In this document: positions 20,090 to 29,695 of the stretch, piece after piece
How the letters are laid out: each line of letters begins with the position of its first letter
How positions within the stretch are numbered: the stretch's first letter is position 1
From: Zingiber officinale
Lineage: Eukaryota; Streptophyta; Magnoliopsida; Zingiberales; Zingiberaceae
Direction of reading: 5' to 3'
Length of the DNA: 64,000 nucleotides
Assembly (NCBI RefSeq): GCF_018446385.1
Contig: NC_056005.1
Span: 93,400,984 to 93,464,983, forward strand
The notes under the pieces: model-generated
Told to the model about the DNA's origin: nothing
Seen by the model: only the letters and a program-made list of their open reading frames with translations
The model's database searches: none
Position numbers and translations under genes: made by a program

Positions 20090-20785
20090 TGATCCGGCGG
20101 TAAAATTCCGGAACCCCATAAGAAGGAGTCAACGCTGAGAGGAGGTCAAAGGGCCCAGTGGCTCGCCGGAAAAGGGCGAGCCGACCGGACTCAGAAGAAA
20201 GTAAAAGGCACCTTGGTAGGGACCAGGGGTCCGACGCTCAAATAAAGCAGTGCGTAATGACCGAGCGGAAGGAGGTGCCGCCCGGACGGCGCAAAGAATC
20301 AAGGCCGTCCGGGCGACGTTCATCGCCCGCCCGGCGGGCCAGGCACCCCAGTCAGACGGTGGGTAAAAGACGGGGACATCTTCTGACAGCCGTCAAGTCG
20401 TATGACTGTGCCATACTTTTAGTCTGACAACGGGTGGTCCTGCCGTCCCATCAAAGAACATGCTCGGACTGTGGCAGCATGGTGTCAGGTAAGCTCTCTG
20501 ACAAGTGCATACCGTGGTATGGGTTGCTGACACGTACGCACCTCGGTGGGCGTGCATCAGTTCCTTCTCCGTCCTATATAAAGAGGCTATTACTTCGCCA
20601 AAAGTACGCATAATACAAATTGGGCAGCCACTTTCTCCACCACTTACCTGACTTGAGCGTCGGAGGACCGTCGCCGGGACACCCCTCCCGGCTCGGTTTT
20701 GTTGCAGGTTCGCCGGAGCACTCGAGGATCCAGCAGAGAGCGCCACGTGCCCAGCGTCCGCTGACTCTTGGTTCGGACAGGATCA
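20090..20785 (+). repeat. Tat-1 3' LTR
   Basis: 696 bp, TGATCC...GGATCA, followed by the target duplication ACATG. TATA box at 20575-20583. Confidence 0.93.
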
Positions 20786-20790
20786 ACATG

Positions 20791-21875
20791 TTAGAAGCAA
20801 AGATTTCTAATCAACCAAATTAGAATCCTCTTTCAAATTGCACATCAATTAGTAATGCATAAATTTCTATTCCTTCTCATTCAAGTCTATCTTTATGGGT
20901 AAGGTTTGTTTAATTTCTTTTTGATTATATATTCCACACATCTTCAAACTTTTATTCTTTTTTTGTACTTTTATATAGATTGGATGTTCTGTCTTGATAC
21001 AAAATTTATTTGATTCAATAAAAATTATGGCAAAAGGAGTGCTTCATAGCATAAATTTTTCAAATACTATAGTAGGGAAACAGATATTATAATCAAATTG
21101 GTGTGAAATACAAGTATAAGTTGTCTTAAAACTAGAAGAGAGTTTAATTAGACCTTATAATTTTTTACAAAGGTTTGAGAATACACTTAGAGGAATAATC
21201 GTTTGGTCTTATCATTTTAATCTTTCATTAAAATATTATTAATTTATTGTATATATTGTGTTATTATAATTTTAAACAAATATAAAATGTATTTACAATT
21301 AGCAGTAAGCGAAAACTACTATAAGTGTATATGGATTGATATGTTATATTTTTCTCATTTGTTATAATATCCGACCTTTTGAATTATTGTTATTACCTTT
21401 TAATTTTTGTTTTTTTATTTCACTTATGCATTATACATGGAGGTAATATGTACTTGGATTTTGCTTATAATATGATAGTTAAAGATGATCCAACTAATTG
21501 AGTTTTTATTTTACAAGACTTTGTTAGTTTTAAAATTTAATATTTTGAGTGTAGTGTATAGTTAATTTTGGATGTAGATGACTTATCATTAGTATTGCAT
21601 TTGTAAATTTAATTCAAATGATTGTTAGATTAATAAAATTTTTCTATTAGTATTTTAAATTATATCTTATAAATTTTTATATTCTAAATGGCCCATGTAT
21701 TACGATGAGGTATAAATTTTGAATTCATGTTATATATTCCAAACACATATAAGTGATATTTTTTAGTGTCTTTATAAATGATTATAAATGACATTTATTA
21801 ATGTCTTTACAGATTATTTAAGGTGTCATTTTAAAATGATCTTATACATTATCAATACTGTAATTTTTACACTCA
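20791..21875. other. AT-rich spacer left of B3 copy 1
   Basis: No gene, RNA gene or element boundary was recognised. The sequence is more than two-thirds A+T with no long open frame. Short self-complementary stretches near 21755-21840 ('aatgacatttattaatgtc') may be MITE remains. Confidence 0.5.
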
Positions 21876-22147
21876 AAATAAATGAGTTTATGTGACGTTT
21901 AAATTTATCTTTATTATAATAATAACAAAAAATATATAAATATTCTTAAAATATAATTTTTTTGATATTTTTATATCCCTATATTATTAGGAGGATCTAA
22001 CACAGACATCATTTTACACAACGTTATATATATATAACAATTGTCTTGTAATTGAATAATTATACAGAAATGGGAAAAAATTATATTGAAGAATCGGTTT
22101 GATTAACATGATTTCATTTTTCTTCTTTGATCTCTCTGTGTCTGCTG

Positions 22148-22867
22148 CTAGTCCTCCAGCGGCCGGAGTTGTTGCTGCATGCTGGAGTCCGGCGGCGGCA
22201 GGTCGGAGCAGTACTCCAGGTTGACCCCGAAGAGCCTGAGCCTCTTGGGCGCCGCCTTGGGTGTAGGCATCACGGCGCCAATGACCACTGGGACCGAGTC
22301 CAGCACGGTGACGTCGTCGTCGTCGTCGTCGTCAGAAGCTGTTTGTTTGACGGATCCGATGATGGGTTGCAGGGGAAGCACCGGCAGTGTTCGGCCGTAG
22401 CGTACGAGGTGGTCAGCGGCGGTGTGTCCTCCCCAGGGTGCGACTCCGGGAGGCGGAAGGCGGTGGTGCAGGTCGATGAAGAGGCGGCTGCCTGCGGTGG
22501 CGCGGAGGAAGGAGACGGTGTCCTCGGCGTGGAGGTTCTTATCTTTGACGAAGCGGCTCCACCCCTTGGTCATCACGTAGCTCTGGCTGCTGTGCCAGTA
22601 GGAGTAGCGGAAGCTCCACCGCTCGCCGCCGGCGTCCTCGAAGCAGAGCACCACCCCCTTGTCGGCCATCTCCGGCTCCAACGGGAAGAACCTCTCCGCG
22701 CACTGCTTCGGGATCACCAGCCTGTTCAGCTTCCCGACGTCACTCGGCGTCACCACCTTGTCAAACATGTGCTCCGGCGGCCAGTTGTCGCCGCCGCCGC
22801 CTGCCGCCATCCACAGAGAGGCCAACAAGGAAGGAGAAGAGGAGGAAGGTGCCGGTTGTATCACCAT
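22148..22867 (-). CDS. B3-domain transcription factor, copy 1 (RAV/NGATHA-like)
   Basis: 239 residues, no intron. B3 DNA-binding domain about 34-133, starting [23 protein letters not shown] and including [21 protein letters not shown]; the type recognises CACCTG-like sites. A seven-Asp run spans 179-185. RLFGV at 211-215 is the repression motif known from RAV, NGATHA and HSFB proteins, so a nuclear repressor is likely. Relative to copy 2, Gly in the conserved AGD turn is Glu115 (LHAEDTVSF), a position nearly always Gly in this family, which may weaken folding. The chosen ATG (22865-22867) arises at the edge of a MITE-like insert; copy 2's start is displaced 296 bp upstream. An internal ATG at 22808-22810 (MAAGGGG) has a strong monocot context and could be the true start. 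Probably expressed differently from copy 2. Confidence 0.88.
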   Translation of the reverse strand: MVIQPAPSSSSPSLLASLWMAAGGGGDNWPPEHMFDKVVTPSDVGKLNRLVIPKQCAERFFPLEPEMADKGVVLCFEDAGGERWSFRYSYWHSSQSYVMTKGWSRFVKDKNLHAEDTVSFLRATAGSRLFIDLHHRLPPPGVAPWGGHTAADHLVRYGRTLPVLPLQPIIGSVKQTASDDDDDDDVTVLDSVPVVIGAVMPTPKAAPKRLRLFGVNLEYCSDLPPPDSSMQQQLRPLED

Positions 22868-23149
22868 TCGTTTGGACCTTTAAATTGGAGAGAAAGGAAA
22901 ATATTAAATCAAAAGTTTTCCACCCAAAAACGAAAGGAAATATGAGAAAGAAAAAAAAATATTTTTCGTATCAATATATCCTCAAAATTTTGATACAAAA
23001 TATATCCAAATAAAAAAATGATTTCCTTTTTTTTCTTTCTTCGACTTCCAAATAAAAACCACATCATTTCTCTTCACTTCCTTTTTCTCTCCTTCCTTTC
23101 TTTTCCTTTTCCTTTTCTTTTCTTTTCTCTTCCAACTTCCAAACTAAGC
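22868..23149. mobile_element. MITE-like insertion at the start of B3 copy 1
   Basis: About 282 bp present only in copy 1; copy 2 joins the flanks directly at 40837-40840. Ends carry an imperfect inverted repeat: CGTTTGGA followed by purine-rich DNA on the left, and CTTCCAAACTAAG on the right. The centre has a second inverted repeat (GTATCAATAT...ATTTTGATAC, 22959-23005). No coding capacity and no clear target duplication, so the superfamily is not assigned. It separates the original ATG codons from the rest of the gene. Confidence 0.65.
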
Positions 23150-23163
23150 CTAAATGCCTCCAT
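23074..23163 (-). other. Displaced start of B3 copy 1: 29-codon upstream ORF
   Basis: ATG GAG GCA TTT AGG is the same start as in copy 2 (MEAFR). The frame then enters the MITE-like insert, encodes a Lys/Arg-rich tail and stops at TGA 23074-23076. It lies in a different frame from the main ORF, so if transcribed it would act as an upstream ORF. Confidence 0.6.
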
Positions 23164-23557
23164 TAGATGCCTATCAACTCAATTGATTACTTGTTGATGC
23201 TTAATTTCTTCAAGATCTTTGAGATCTAAAAGCTACAGAAAGGAGGAGAAGAGAAGATCAAAATATTGATGGAGTTAGATGGAATCATGCATAGAGTAGA
23301 AGGGGACCATGCCAATTGAGGCCACATTCTTATCATCTTATTCTAAAGCCCAATGGAAGTTTATCCATCGGTAATTAGGGTAAATTAGAAAAAAACATGC
23401 AAAGGAGTCTTGATGAACGGCCCACTATCATAAGTGGTTTGAATACCATGCACGTATTATATGTCATCTTGTGAAAGATTCAAATGCACGTTACATGGGA
23501 GTTCATCCTACATGCCCCGAGGGGCTACACATCCTCATGCATGTTTCAATCAACTCA

Positions 23558-23781
23558 AAGGTTATATCATATATAAAAAAGGTAGATCCATTATCTTATC
23601 GACCTCCATAGTGTCTGTCCTACGGATATGAAGGGAGGTAAATGTAGGTACGTAGGTCATAGGCACATGGTGGGATAAACTCCAGGTCGTTAGTTCCTGA
23701 GAATCGACCCCTGACCATTACGCTAGAGATGTCATGCGCTCACCGTTTGCGCTACGCCCGAGGGTAAGGTTATATCATATA
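23558..23781 (-). mobile_element. tRNA-derived SINE with 16-bp target-site duplication
   Basis: The insert 23574-23765 is flanked by exact 16-bp repeats AAGGTTATATCATATA (23558-23573 and 23766-23781). On the minus strand it shows a box A-like TAGCGCAAACGGTGAGCG near the start and a box B-like GGTCGATTCTC, spaced as in RNA polymerase III promoters of tRNA-derived SINEs. Copy 2 has the empty site near 59481-59500. It therefore inserted after the duplication, or was present as a polymorphism. Confidence 0.87.
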
Positions 23782-23939
23782 AGCTTTGACTTCATGTGTT
23801 TGTTTGTTTATGTGTGTTAGGTAGATCAACTACATTTCGTAGAGAAATGACACAGTGTGAGTTAAGATTGAAGTCCTAATTGATTTGGATAATTTATCGT
23901 GTGTATGTCATTTATAATGCTACTACGAATAATTGATAA

Positions 23940-24310
23940 AGCTTTCAGGGCTATGGTACAGTGAAAGGGTATCAAGTTATCACTCAAGTCTCTGTAATCG
24001 ATCCCTAGTGTGAACTCTTCCCGATTTACTCTAGCAGCCGATGGGAAACTTCTGTGGGGACAGGTCGGTTGCCCCAAGTTTAGTGTTATCTGGTTCATCA
24101 TTCTGCCCCCCGGGCTATGATGCAGTGAAAGAGCGACAAGTTGTCACCCAGACACACATGGTTCGATTCTCAGCTAAGACTCATTTTGTATGGATTTTTC
24201 TTTTAAATGGGGCGTGCAATCACGAGATGCTGGGCTGCTCACCGCGAGCGCTTCCTAGTTTATCCTAGTGGCCAGTGGAAAACTTTCGTGGGGCCATATC
24301 GGTCATCATG
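23940..24310 (+). repeat. Two old tRNA-like SINE remnants in tandem
   Basis: Two units begin 'gggctatg(g/a)t(a/g)cagtgaaa' (about 23951 and 24113), each followed about 50 bp later by a box B-like element; the second is GGTTCGATTCT at 24160-24170. Both end with 'cagtggaaaacttt(c)gtgggg'-type sequence. Copy 2 holds strongly diverged relatives at 59655-59930. Confidence 0.6.
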
Positions 24311-24400
24311 GTTACTTAGTTCATCATGAATAATTGATAAAGGTTTCGTATAAATTGATTTTAGGTTAGGGAATACAACAACTAATGACTTAAGGGATCC

Positions 24401-25279
24401 ACAAGATATTTACCTTTTTTCTTTTCATCATTGAAAATCTTCTTAACATCCTTTTTGTCAAACTTCCTTGAATGTCTCATCATTCTTCGAACAAAGTTCG
24501 CCATTTCACTAGAAGATAACTCTTCATCACTATCTCTATCACTATCTTGCTCAGATTCTGAAGATGACTCCTTCTTCTCCTTTTTCTTTTCCTTGTGCTT
24601 CTTTTTTGCTCTTCTCACCTGCAACCAAGACTATACCTTTCTCTTTGTGGCTTGTGTTAACTTGCTCATGCAATTCAAGTTCACAAAATAATTCATCCAA
24701 TTTTACTATTGACAAGTCCCTTGAAACCTTATAGGCATCCACCATGGATGACCATAATGAGTTTCTTGGGAAAGATTTTAAGGCATACCTTATGAGATCT
24801 CGGTTCTCCACACTCTCTCCAACTGAATGAAGAACATTTAGGAGTTCCTTGAATCTCCCATGTAGTGAGCTTATCGTTTCTCCATCCTTCATTGTGAAGT
24901 TTTGAAGTTGATTTATCAAGAGGTCTCTCTTTGCAATTCTTGAATCCTTGGTGCCTTCATTTAGCTCAATGAGCTTGTCCCATAAATCCTTGGCACTCTT
25001 GAAAGGTCCAACCTTGTTGAGTTGTTCCAAACTCAACCCACACTGGAGAGTCACTATTGCCTTAGCATTTGCTTGAGCCTTTAATTTTTGTTCAATGGTC
25101 CACCTTGATGATTCAAGCATTTTTCCATTTTCAGTTGGCGCCGTGAATTCCTCCGTGATTGAGAATCACATGTCAATTTCAGTCATGAGATAGTGTTCCA
25201 TGCGACTCTTCCAATACGTGAAATTACTGCTTTCATAGAATGGTGGTCATGAAGTACTATGTCCCTCCTTCAATGACAT
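24401..25279 (-). pseudogene. Gag remnant of truncated copia element
   Basis: Start at 25279 (MSLKEGHS). Two stop codons occur near codons 11 and 36, then a long UBN2-type Gag stretch from 25120 (AKAIVTLQCGLSLEQLNKVGPFKSAKDLWDKL and neighbours; MKDGETISSLHGRFKELLN). Another frame break near 24560 is followed by a Lys/Ser-rich acidic linker before the zinc knuckle would begin. The frame ends where the element is cut. Confidence 0.8.
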
Positions 25280-25335
25280 CTTGTAGCTCTTTAACTTGTG
25301 CTTTCTTGGCGGTGAATCCTCAAAAGCAAACCAAC

Positions 25336-25349
25336 GCTCTGATACCACT
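25336..25349 (-). promoter_or_regulatory. Primer-binding site of truncated copia element
   Basis: On the minus strand AGTGGTATCAGAGC follows the LTR end CCTAACA, as in the nested copia element. Confidence 0.88.
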
Positions 25350-26595
25350 TGTTAGGATCGGTTGAGCTAGAGGGGGGGGGGGGGGGGGAATGACTCACTT
25401 CATTTTCTTGATCAATTTACTCTTTTGCAGCGGACACTTGAAGGCAATGCTAACTCTTGTATTTACTTGGTATCCACCTCCTCAAGGAGGTGACTAGTCC
25501 AAGGATCCACACCACTCACCACTCTTCCACTATCAAAACCCTCCTTCTCGGAATCACACAGAAGGTGGAGAAACCTTACAAGATTACAACTCTCCCTCTC
25601 CAAAGTAAAGATCACAAACACTACAATGAAGAAGAGAAGAAGGATCACAAACTTTAACCGACTTCTTCTTTGCAAGTGAGACTTCAGAAAGTGGCGGAGA
25701 GGAGAGCTTGAACACTTTTCAAATCTTGATCACTTGAAGGATTTCTGAAAACCTTTGAGAGCAATGGAACAGTATTTTCTTTTTGGATATCTTGTTTTCT
25801 TTTTCTTCCACGCTTTTAAACGTCGAGAAAACTAGCCATTTCTCACGTAGCCGTCGCCATAAATCGATTGGGCTTGTATTCTAATCGATTCAAAGGTATC
25901 CGTTGAGTGTTGTCATGTTAAGATTAACGGCGTAGATCATCTGATTTGAACCTTAATCGATTGAGATTTTGCCTTGATCGATTCAGACGTGCTATGCTTC
26001 ATCGCAGAATCGTAGAGCCTCTTTGAATTGATCGACCGATCGATTCAATACCTTGAATCGATCGGCTGATCGAGTCAGGAGGAATCTGTGCTTCGCACAG
26101 ATCGTTCACCGATCGATCGGACGATCGATTCAATACCTTGAATCGATCGGCTGATCGATTCAGGAGGATTTTGTGCTTCGCACAGAACCTTACTGATCGA
26201 TCGGCTGATCGATTGACTCCCCTTCAATCGATCAGCTGATCGATTCAGAGGTATTCTGCCTCACAGTTATGTCTGAATCGATTTACAAATCAATTTCTGA
26301 CAGTGAGCTTAACACACATCTAATCTTCTGACTTACAGGAGCTTCTCTTGCCAAGAATCCGGTCCCCGACCTTCTTGACTTCTCTTGCCTTGCATCTGGT
26401 CTTCTGCAAGTAAGCAATAACTTCTTTTTGCCAAGAATCCAGTCCTCGACCTTCTTGGACTTCTTTTGCATCTAGTCTTCCAACCTGCAAGAAACTCCTC
26501 CTGCAAACTCACAATGCATGTTAAATCCAACGTATTAACCTAAACTTAAATAATTGTCAATACATTGAAACTTCCAGGGCATCATTGCACCAACA
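25350..26595 (-). repeat. LTR of truncated SIRE-type copia element
   Basis: 1246 bp. Contains a 17-G run at 25372-25388 (length uncertain in any assembly), a palindrome cluster with ATCGATCGG/CTGATCGAT units at about 25985-26250, and hairpin units at 26345-26465 (CCAAGAAT...TTCTTGG with an inner GGTC/GACC or similar stem). The order of modules matches the nested copia LTR read in the same direction. Confidence 0.8.
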
Positions 26596-27555
26596 TTATG
26601 TTCACTTTGTATTCAACATGAAGCTAAAAGGTGTTTTGTACATATTAAAGACTCTTTGGTGGTTTTTTTAGTTTCAATCTACTGCTCTTTTTAGCATCTT
26701 TATCCTGCTATAATGTTATTCTTTAAGATTATGTTGCATTGATTTCTAAAAGCTGCATGACATCTCTCTACTCTGCCTTTAAAACTAACGATTTATGTTG
26801 TTTCAGGTAATTACTGCAGTCATTCTACTATAGTTGGTGAAAACCTTAACGTGTTCATGACTTTAAAATAATATATTCCAGATTTTCGTAAGGTGAGGAC
26901 ACAAATTTAATGAGAAATATACTTTATAAGATGTTAACATCTAAATTGGTATCCTATGCATCAGCTTGATAATGTAATAGATCTTGAGATTCAAAGAGGA
27001 AGAAATAGACTTGTTTCTTTAAATGGTGAAACTTAAATTAAAGATTATAAAGTCAACTGATGTAACATGCCACTCCACTTCTCTTTTTATGATTTAGCTC
27101 ATGATCAATGTAAACTTAAAGTATTAATCCAAAGCCTATGGTAACTTTCTGGATTCATTTTTATTTAATGCATTCTTTCCTTTAATGGTCCCTTTTAGAA
27201 TTTAATGTATGACTTACTCCTTAGCATCATATGGAGTGTGTGGGGACGTTTGCATTAGATTGTACCTTTTAGAATTAATGCTGCTTGATCACTGGGAAAA
27301 ATAATGTTTGCATGGTTTATAATAGAATCTTTGTATGCAATGACATAGAATGAAAATTCTGCTTAATAAGAAATTTAAGAGCCACCGTATTGTTTCAAGA
27401 GGTTACCATTTATGTTACATAGATAATGCTTTTTACACCTCTGTTAGATGACTATATCAAATGGTTTTTATGGTTATGTAACATTTATGCGGTTCAATTA
27501 GAATCACGTGTACAGTTTAGTTTCTAATTTGTAATATATATCTTTATTCGAATAG

Positions 27556-27668
27556 GTATCCTCAAGAGTATTGAGAAGAATGCCGACAAGCTAAAAAACT
27601 GGAGAGACTTTAACAAATTAAGGAGCACTAGGAGCTGCAATCCCTCCTCTTCACCGACATCTAAGTAG
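27556..27668 (+). pseudogene. Possible terminal exon inside the CACTA element
   Basis: After a splice-acceptor-like TTCGAATAG, an open frame reads ILKSIEKNADKLKNWRDFNKLRS and ends at TAG 27666-27668. It is GC-richer than its surroundings, like host coding DNA. It may be the last exon of a captured gene or of an unrecognised transposon protein. No family was recognised. Confidence 0.35.
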
Positions 27669-27889
27669 AAAATCTCGTGTTATATTGTTCTACCTTTGTT
27701 TTAATAGTGTTATCATTTTGTTGGTTGCTTATAAAATTTTGTTGGTTGCTTATGAAATTTCTTCAGAATGTTATAGATATTATTTTTGAATGTTAGAAAA
27801 TTATATATTAAATTTTATTTTGAAATTTAGTATTTTGAATAATTTATAATATTAGAAAATTGTGTATTAATTTTTTTTATTTTTATCTA

Positions 27890-28156
27890 AAAAAGACAAC
27901 GATTTTTCACCGTTGTCGTAGATAGTTTAAAACTGTTGTTGAAGACCCTATTATTAAAGGTAGATGCTCAAAGACAACTATGAAAAACTGTTGTCTTTAA
28001 AGGAAAAGACAACAGTTTTTCACCGTTGTAAAATGTTGTCTTTGCCTTTAAAGACAACGGTTAAAAACTGTTGTCTTTGGGCACCCCTTTTAGCAACACG
28101 ACATTTAACAACAGTTCTAAAGGGGCTACGACAACGGTGAAAAACAGTTGTTGTTA
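27890..28156. repeat. CACTA subterminal repeats
   Basis: About ten copies of a ~12-bp core (GACAACGGT, ACCGTTGTC, AACTGTTGTC) in direct and inverted orientation, spaced 15-45 bp. In En/Spm elements such repeats bind the TNPA-type protein and form the terminal complex. Confidence 0.75.
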
Positions 28157-28174
28157 GGCTTTTTTCTTGTAGTG

Positions 28175-29392
28175 GTGATTGCCTCTTGAACCTTGAGAGA
28201 ATACTCTCAAGCGCCTTCAAGAACTGGCGGTGAAAGTCGGAGAAGCTCGTTGAAGATGGCAGAAAAATCGCAGGAAGAAGAACCCAAAGTTCTGGCGAAG
28301 AAAACGCTCCGTCCAGGATATATACAGTGCCTCCAATCGATTGAAATCAACCCCAATCGATTGCCATGTCAGCACCGCTCCATCGCAGCCGTCCATCACC
28401 TGCATCCTACACAACGGTCGAATCTCAATCGATCGGCCAATCGATCGGGACAATCTGAATCGATCCACCGACCGATTCAGATGCTTTCTGTGTTCTCACG
28501 ATCGCGCGAGAACTCCCAGCTCCAATCGATCGATCGATTGATTGGAGATTCCCAATCGATTGCCCGATCGATTGGGAAGGCCTCTGTGCTCGCGACTCAT
28601 GCTCCCAATCGATCGACCAATCAATTGGGTCATTTCTTCCTTCGCAGCACACTCCAATCGATCGGCTGATCAATTGGACCCTGGTTTAATCAATTGCCTA
28701 ATCGATTGACCATCTTGGACTTGCCTCAATCTCAAGTCCAAAGTCTTCAACCCAACTCCCGGTCAGCCGTGACCTGTTGGGTCTCCATGCCTAGCATTTG
28801 GCCACACCCGACCAACCTCGAACTAGCCTTCTAGCCTCCTCCATCAACCTCGCATCTCTCGGATATCTCCCTATCCTTCACGCCTTGCCTTCAGAAGCTT
28901 CCTTCGGCCTCATCCTAGTTGTCGGGTTCTCCTTGCCAAGTTACACTAGGACTTATTTTGCCAAGATCACATGCTTGGACTTACACCCTTTGCCAAGATC
29001 ACACTTGGACTTTCCAATTGCCTGGCTCCTCACCAGGACTTTCTCCTTTACCAAGATCACACTTGGACTTTCCAACTGCCTGGCTCATCACCAAGACTTT
29101 CCAATTGCCTGGCTTCTCACCAGGACTTTCTCCTGCCTAGCTCCTCACTAGGACTTTCCAAATGCCTAACATCCAGTTAGGACTTTCCCAATCAAGTCTC
29201 CTGTCAACCTTGACCTACTTGACTTTTATTCTCATCAACCTGGTCAACTCTTTGACCATCTCCATAACCGGACGATTGCTCCAGCAATCTCCTTATATTG
29301 TCAAACATCAAAACTCAAATCCTGACTCAAGCTTGACTCAACTTAAGCTTAGTCAAACTGGTCAACCTTTACCTAGGGAAATTGCCCCAACA
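28175..29392 (-). repeat. SIRE-type copia LTR fragment
   Basis: Right end GCCCCAACA corresponds to a minus-strand LTR starting TGTTGGGGCAA. Contains a palindrome cluster at 28420-28690 (CAATCGATCGATCGATTG and relatives) and a hairpin array at 28965-29190. TATATATCC on the minus strand at 28316-28324 is a TATA candidate. The left end joins the CACTA terminus, so the LTR is incomplete or the CACTA element inserted into it. Confidence 0.7.
28965..29190 (-). repeat. Hairpin array in SIRE-type LTR fragment
   Basis: Consecutive stems include CCAAG/CTTGG (twice or more), CCTGG/CCAGG (twice), CCTAG/CTAGG and CCTAAC/GTTAGG. The linker is GGAAAGTCC on the minus strand. One unit has CCTGG opposed to CCAAG, a mismatch that looks like a recombinant between neighbours. 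Loops differ from those at 12382-13046, but stem types and linker match. Confidence 0.8.
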
Positions 29393-29695
29393 ACAACAAC
29401 CCCTTATTTTCCCTTTATGTCATGCACCTGCACATTTTCCGACACGCCTCCTCGGCTCGATTTTCTAAAAGGATCCTGCGACAGTCGCTGCTCTTAGGTT
29501 TATGGCTGACATCATCTACTTTAAATATGAACCATTTGATGGGTGCTGATACCGAGACCCCCTATGCCCTCCTTAGTGGGTATACATATCCTTTCTCCTC
29601 AGCTTTACTGAACCTTTTGCCTCAAGAGTAAGCCTTCCTCTTGTTCCCGATGTTGGTTGTGCTCTGTCCCTTGTGTTTTACATTTGCATCACCTC

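Larger units (their letters stand above)
3179..20785 (+). mobile_element. Tat-1: full-length Ty3/gypsy Tat-lineage retrotransposon, interrupted by a copia element
   Basis: The element begins TGATCCGGCGG and ends ACAGGATCA. Its two LTRs differ by about a dozen substitutions plus small indels. It is flanked by the 5-bp duplication ACATG (3174-3178 and 20786-20790), which shows it is one insertion even though it spans 17.6 kb. A 7.2-kb copia element sits inside at 12125-19337; without it Tat-1 would be about 10.4 kb. Order: 5' LTR, primer site, gag-protease-RT-RNaseH-second RNaseH-integrase (plus strand), tandem repeats, convergent antisense gene (minus strand), polypurine tract, 3' LTR. The second, plant-type RNase H and the antisense gene are typical of the Tat lineage. 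Many frameshifts make it non-autonomous. Confidence 0.93.
21876..24400. repeat. Segmental duplication, copy 1 (contains B3 gene)
   Basis: Homologous to 38720-41293 joined to 59450-60016. Shared landmarks are 'tttaaatttatctttatt' (21898/38748), the whole B3 gene, the CATGCATAGAG block (23288/41029) and the final 'taattgataaagg...taagggatcc' block (24327-24400/59946-60016). Copy 1 has private insertions (MITE-like 22868-23149, SINE 23574-23765) and lacks ~58 bp present in copy 2 at about 40962-41020. Its right end is abruptly replaced by a truncated copia element. Confidence 0.9.
24401..26595 (-). mobile_element. 3'-truncated SIRE-type copia element
   Basis: Minus-strand element: 5' LTR at 25350-26595, primer site complement GCTCTGATACCA at 25336-25347, gag downstream to 24401, then an abrupt join to the duplicated segment. 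No protease, integrase, RT or 3' LTR remains. The LTR ends are TGTTAGGATC (left) and GCACCAACA (right). Confidence 0.85.
26596..28174. mobile_element. CACTA (En/Spm) transposon end, left part missing
   Basis: The right boundary 28157-28174 is the reverse complement of CACTACAAGAAAAAAGCC, the standard plant CACTA terminal repeat. Inside lie subterminal repeats at 27890-28156 in both orientations, with core GACAACGGTT or AACTGTTGTC. No matching left terminus is in the window; the truncated copia element abuts at 26595. 26596-27550 is AT-rich with no recognised coding sequence. Confidence 0.75.

Noticed and set aside
22127-22945. Plus-strand 272-codon frame opposite B3 copy 1 (and 40098-40853 opposite copy 2)
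   Set aside because: Antisense shadow of GC-rich B3 codons. Composition and lack of any recognisable motif argue against a gene.
24801-25120. Gag frame of truncated copia as a host UBN2 gene
   Set aside because: It is followed by the copia primer site and LTR on the same strand, so it belongs to the element.
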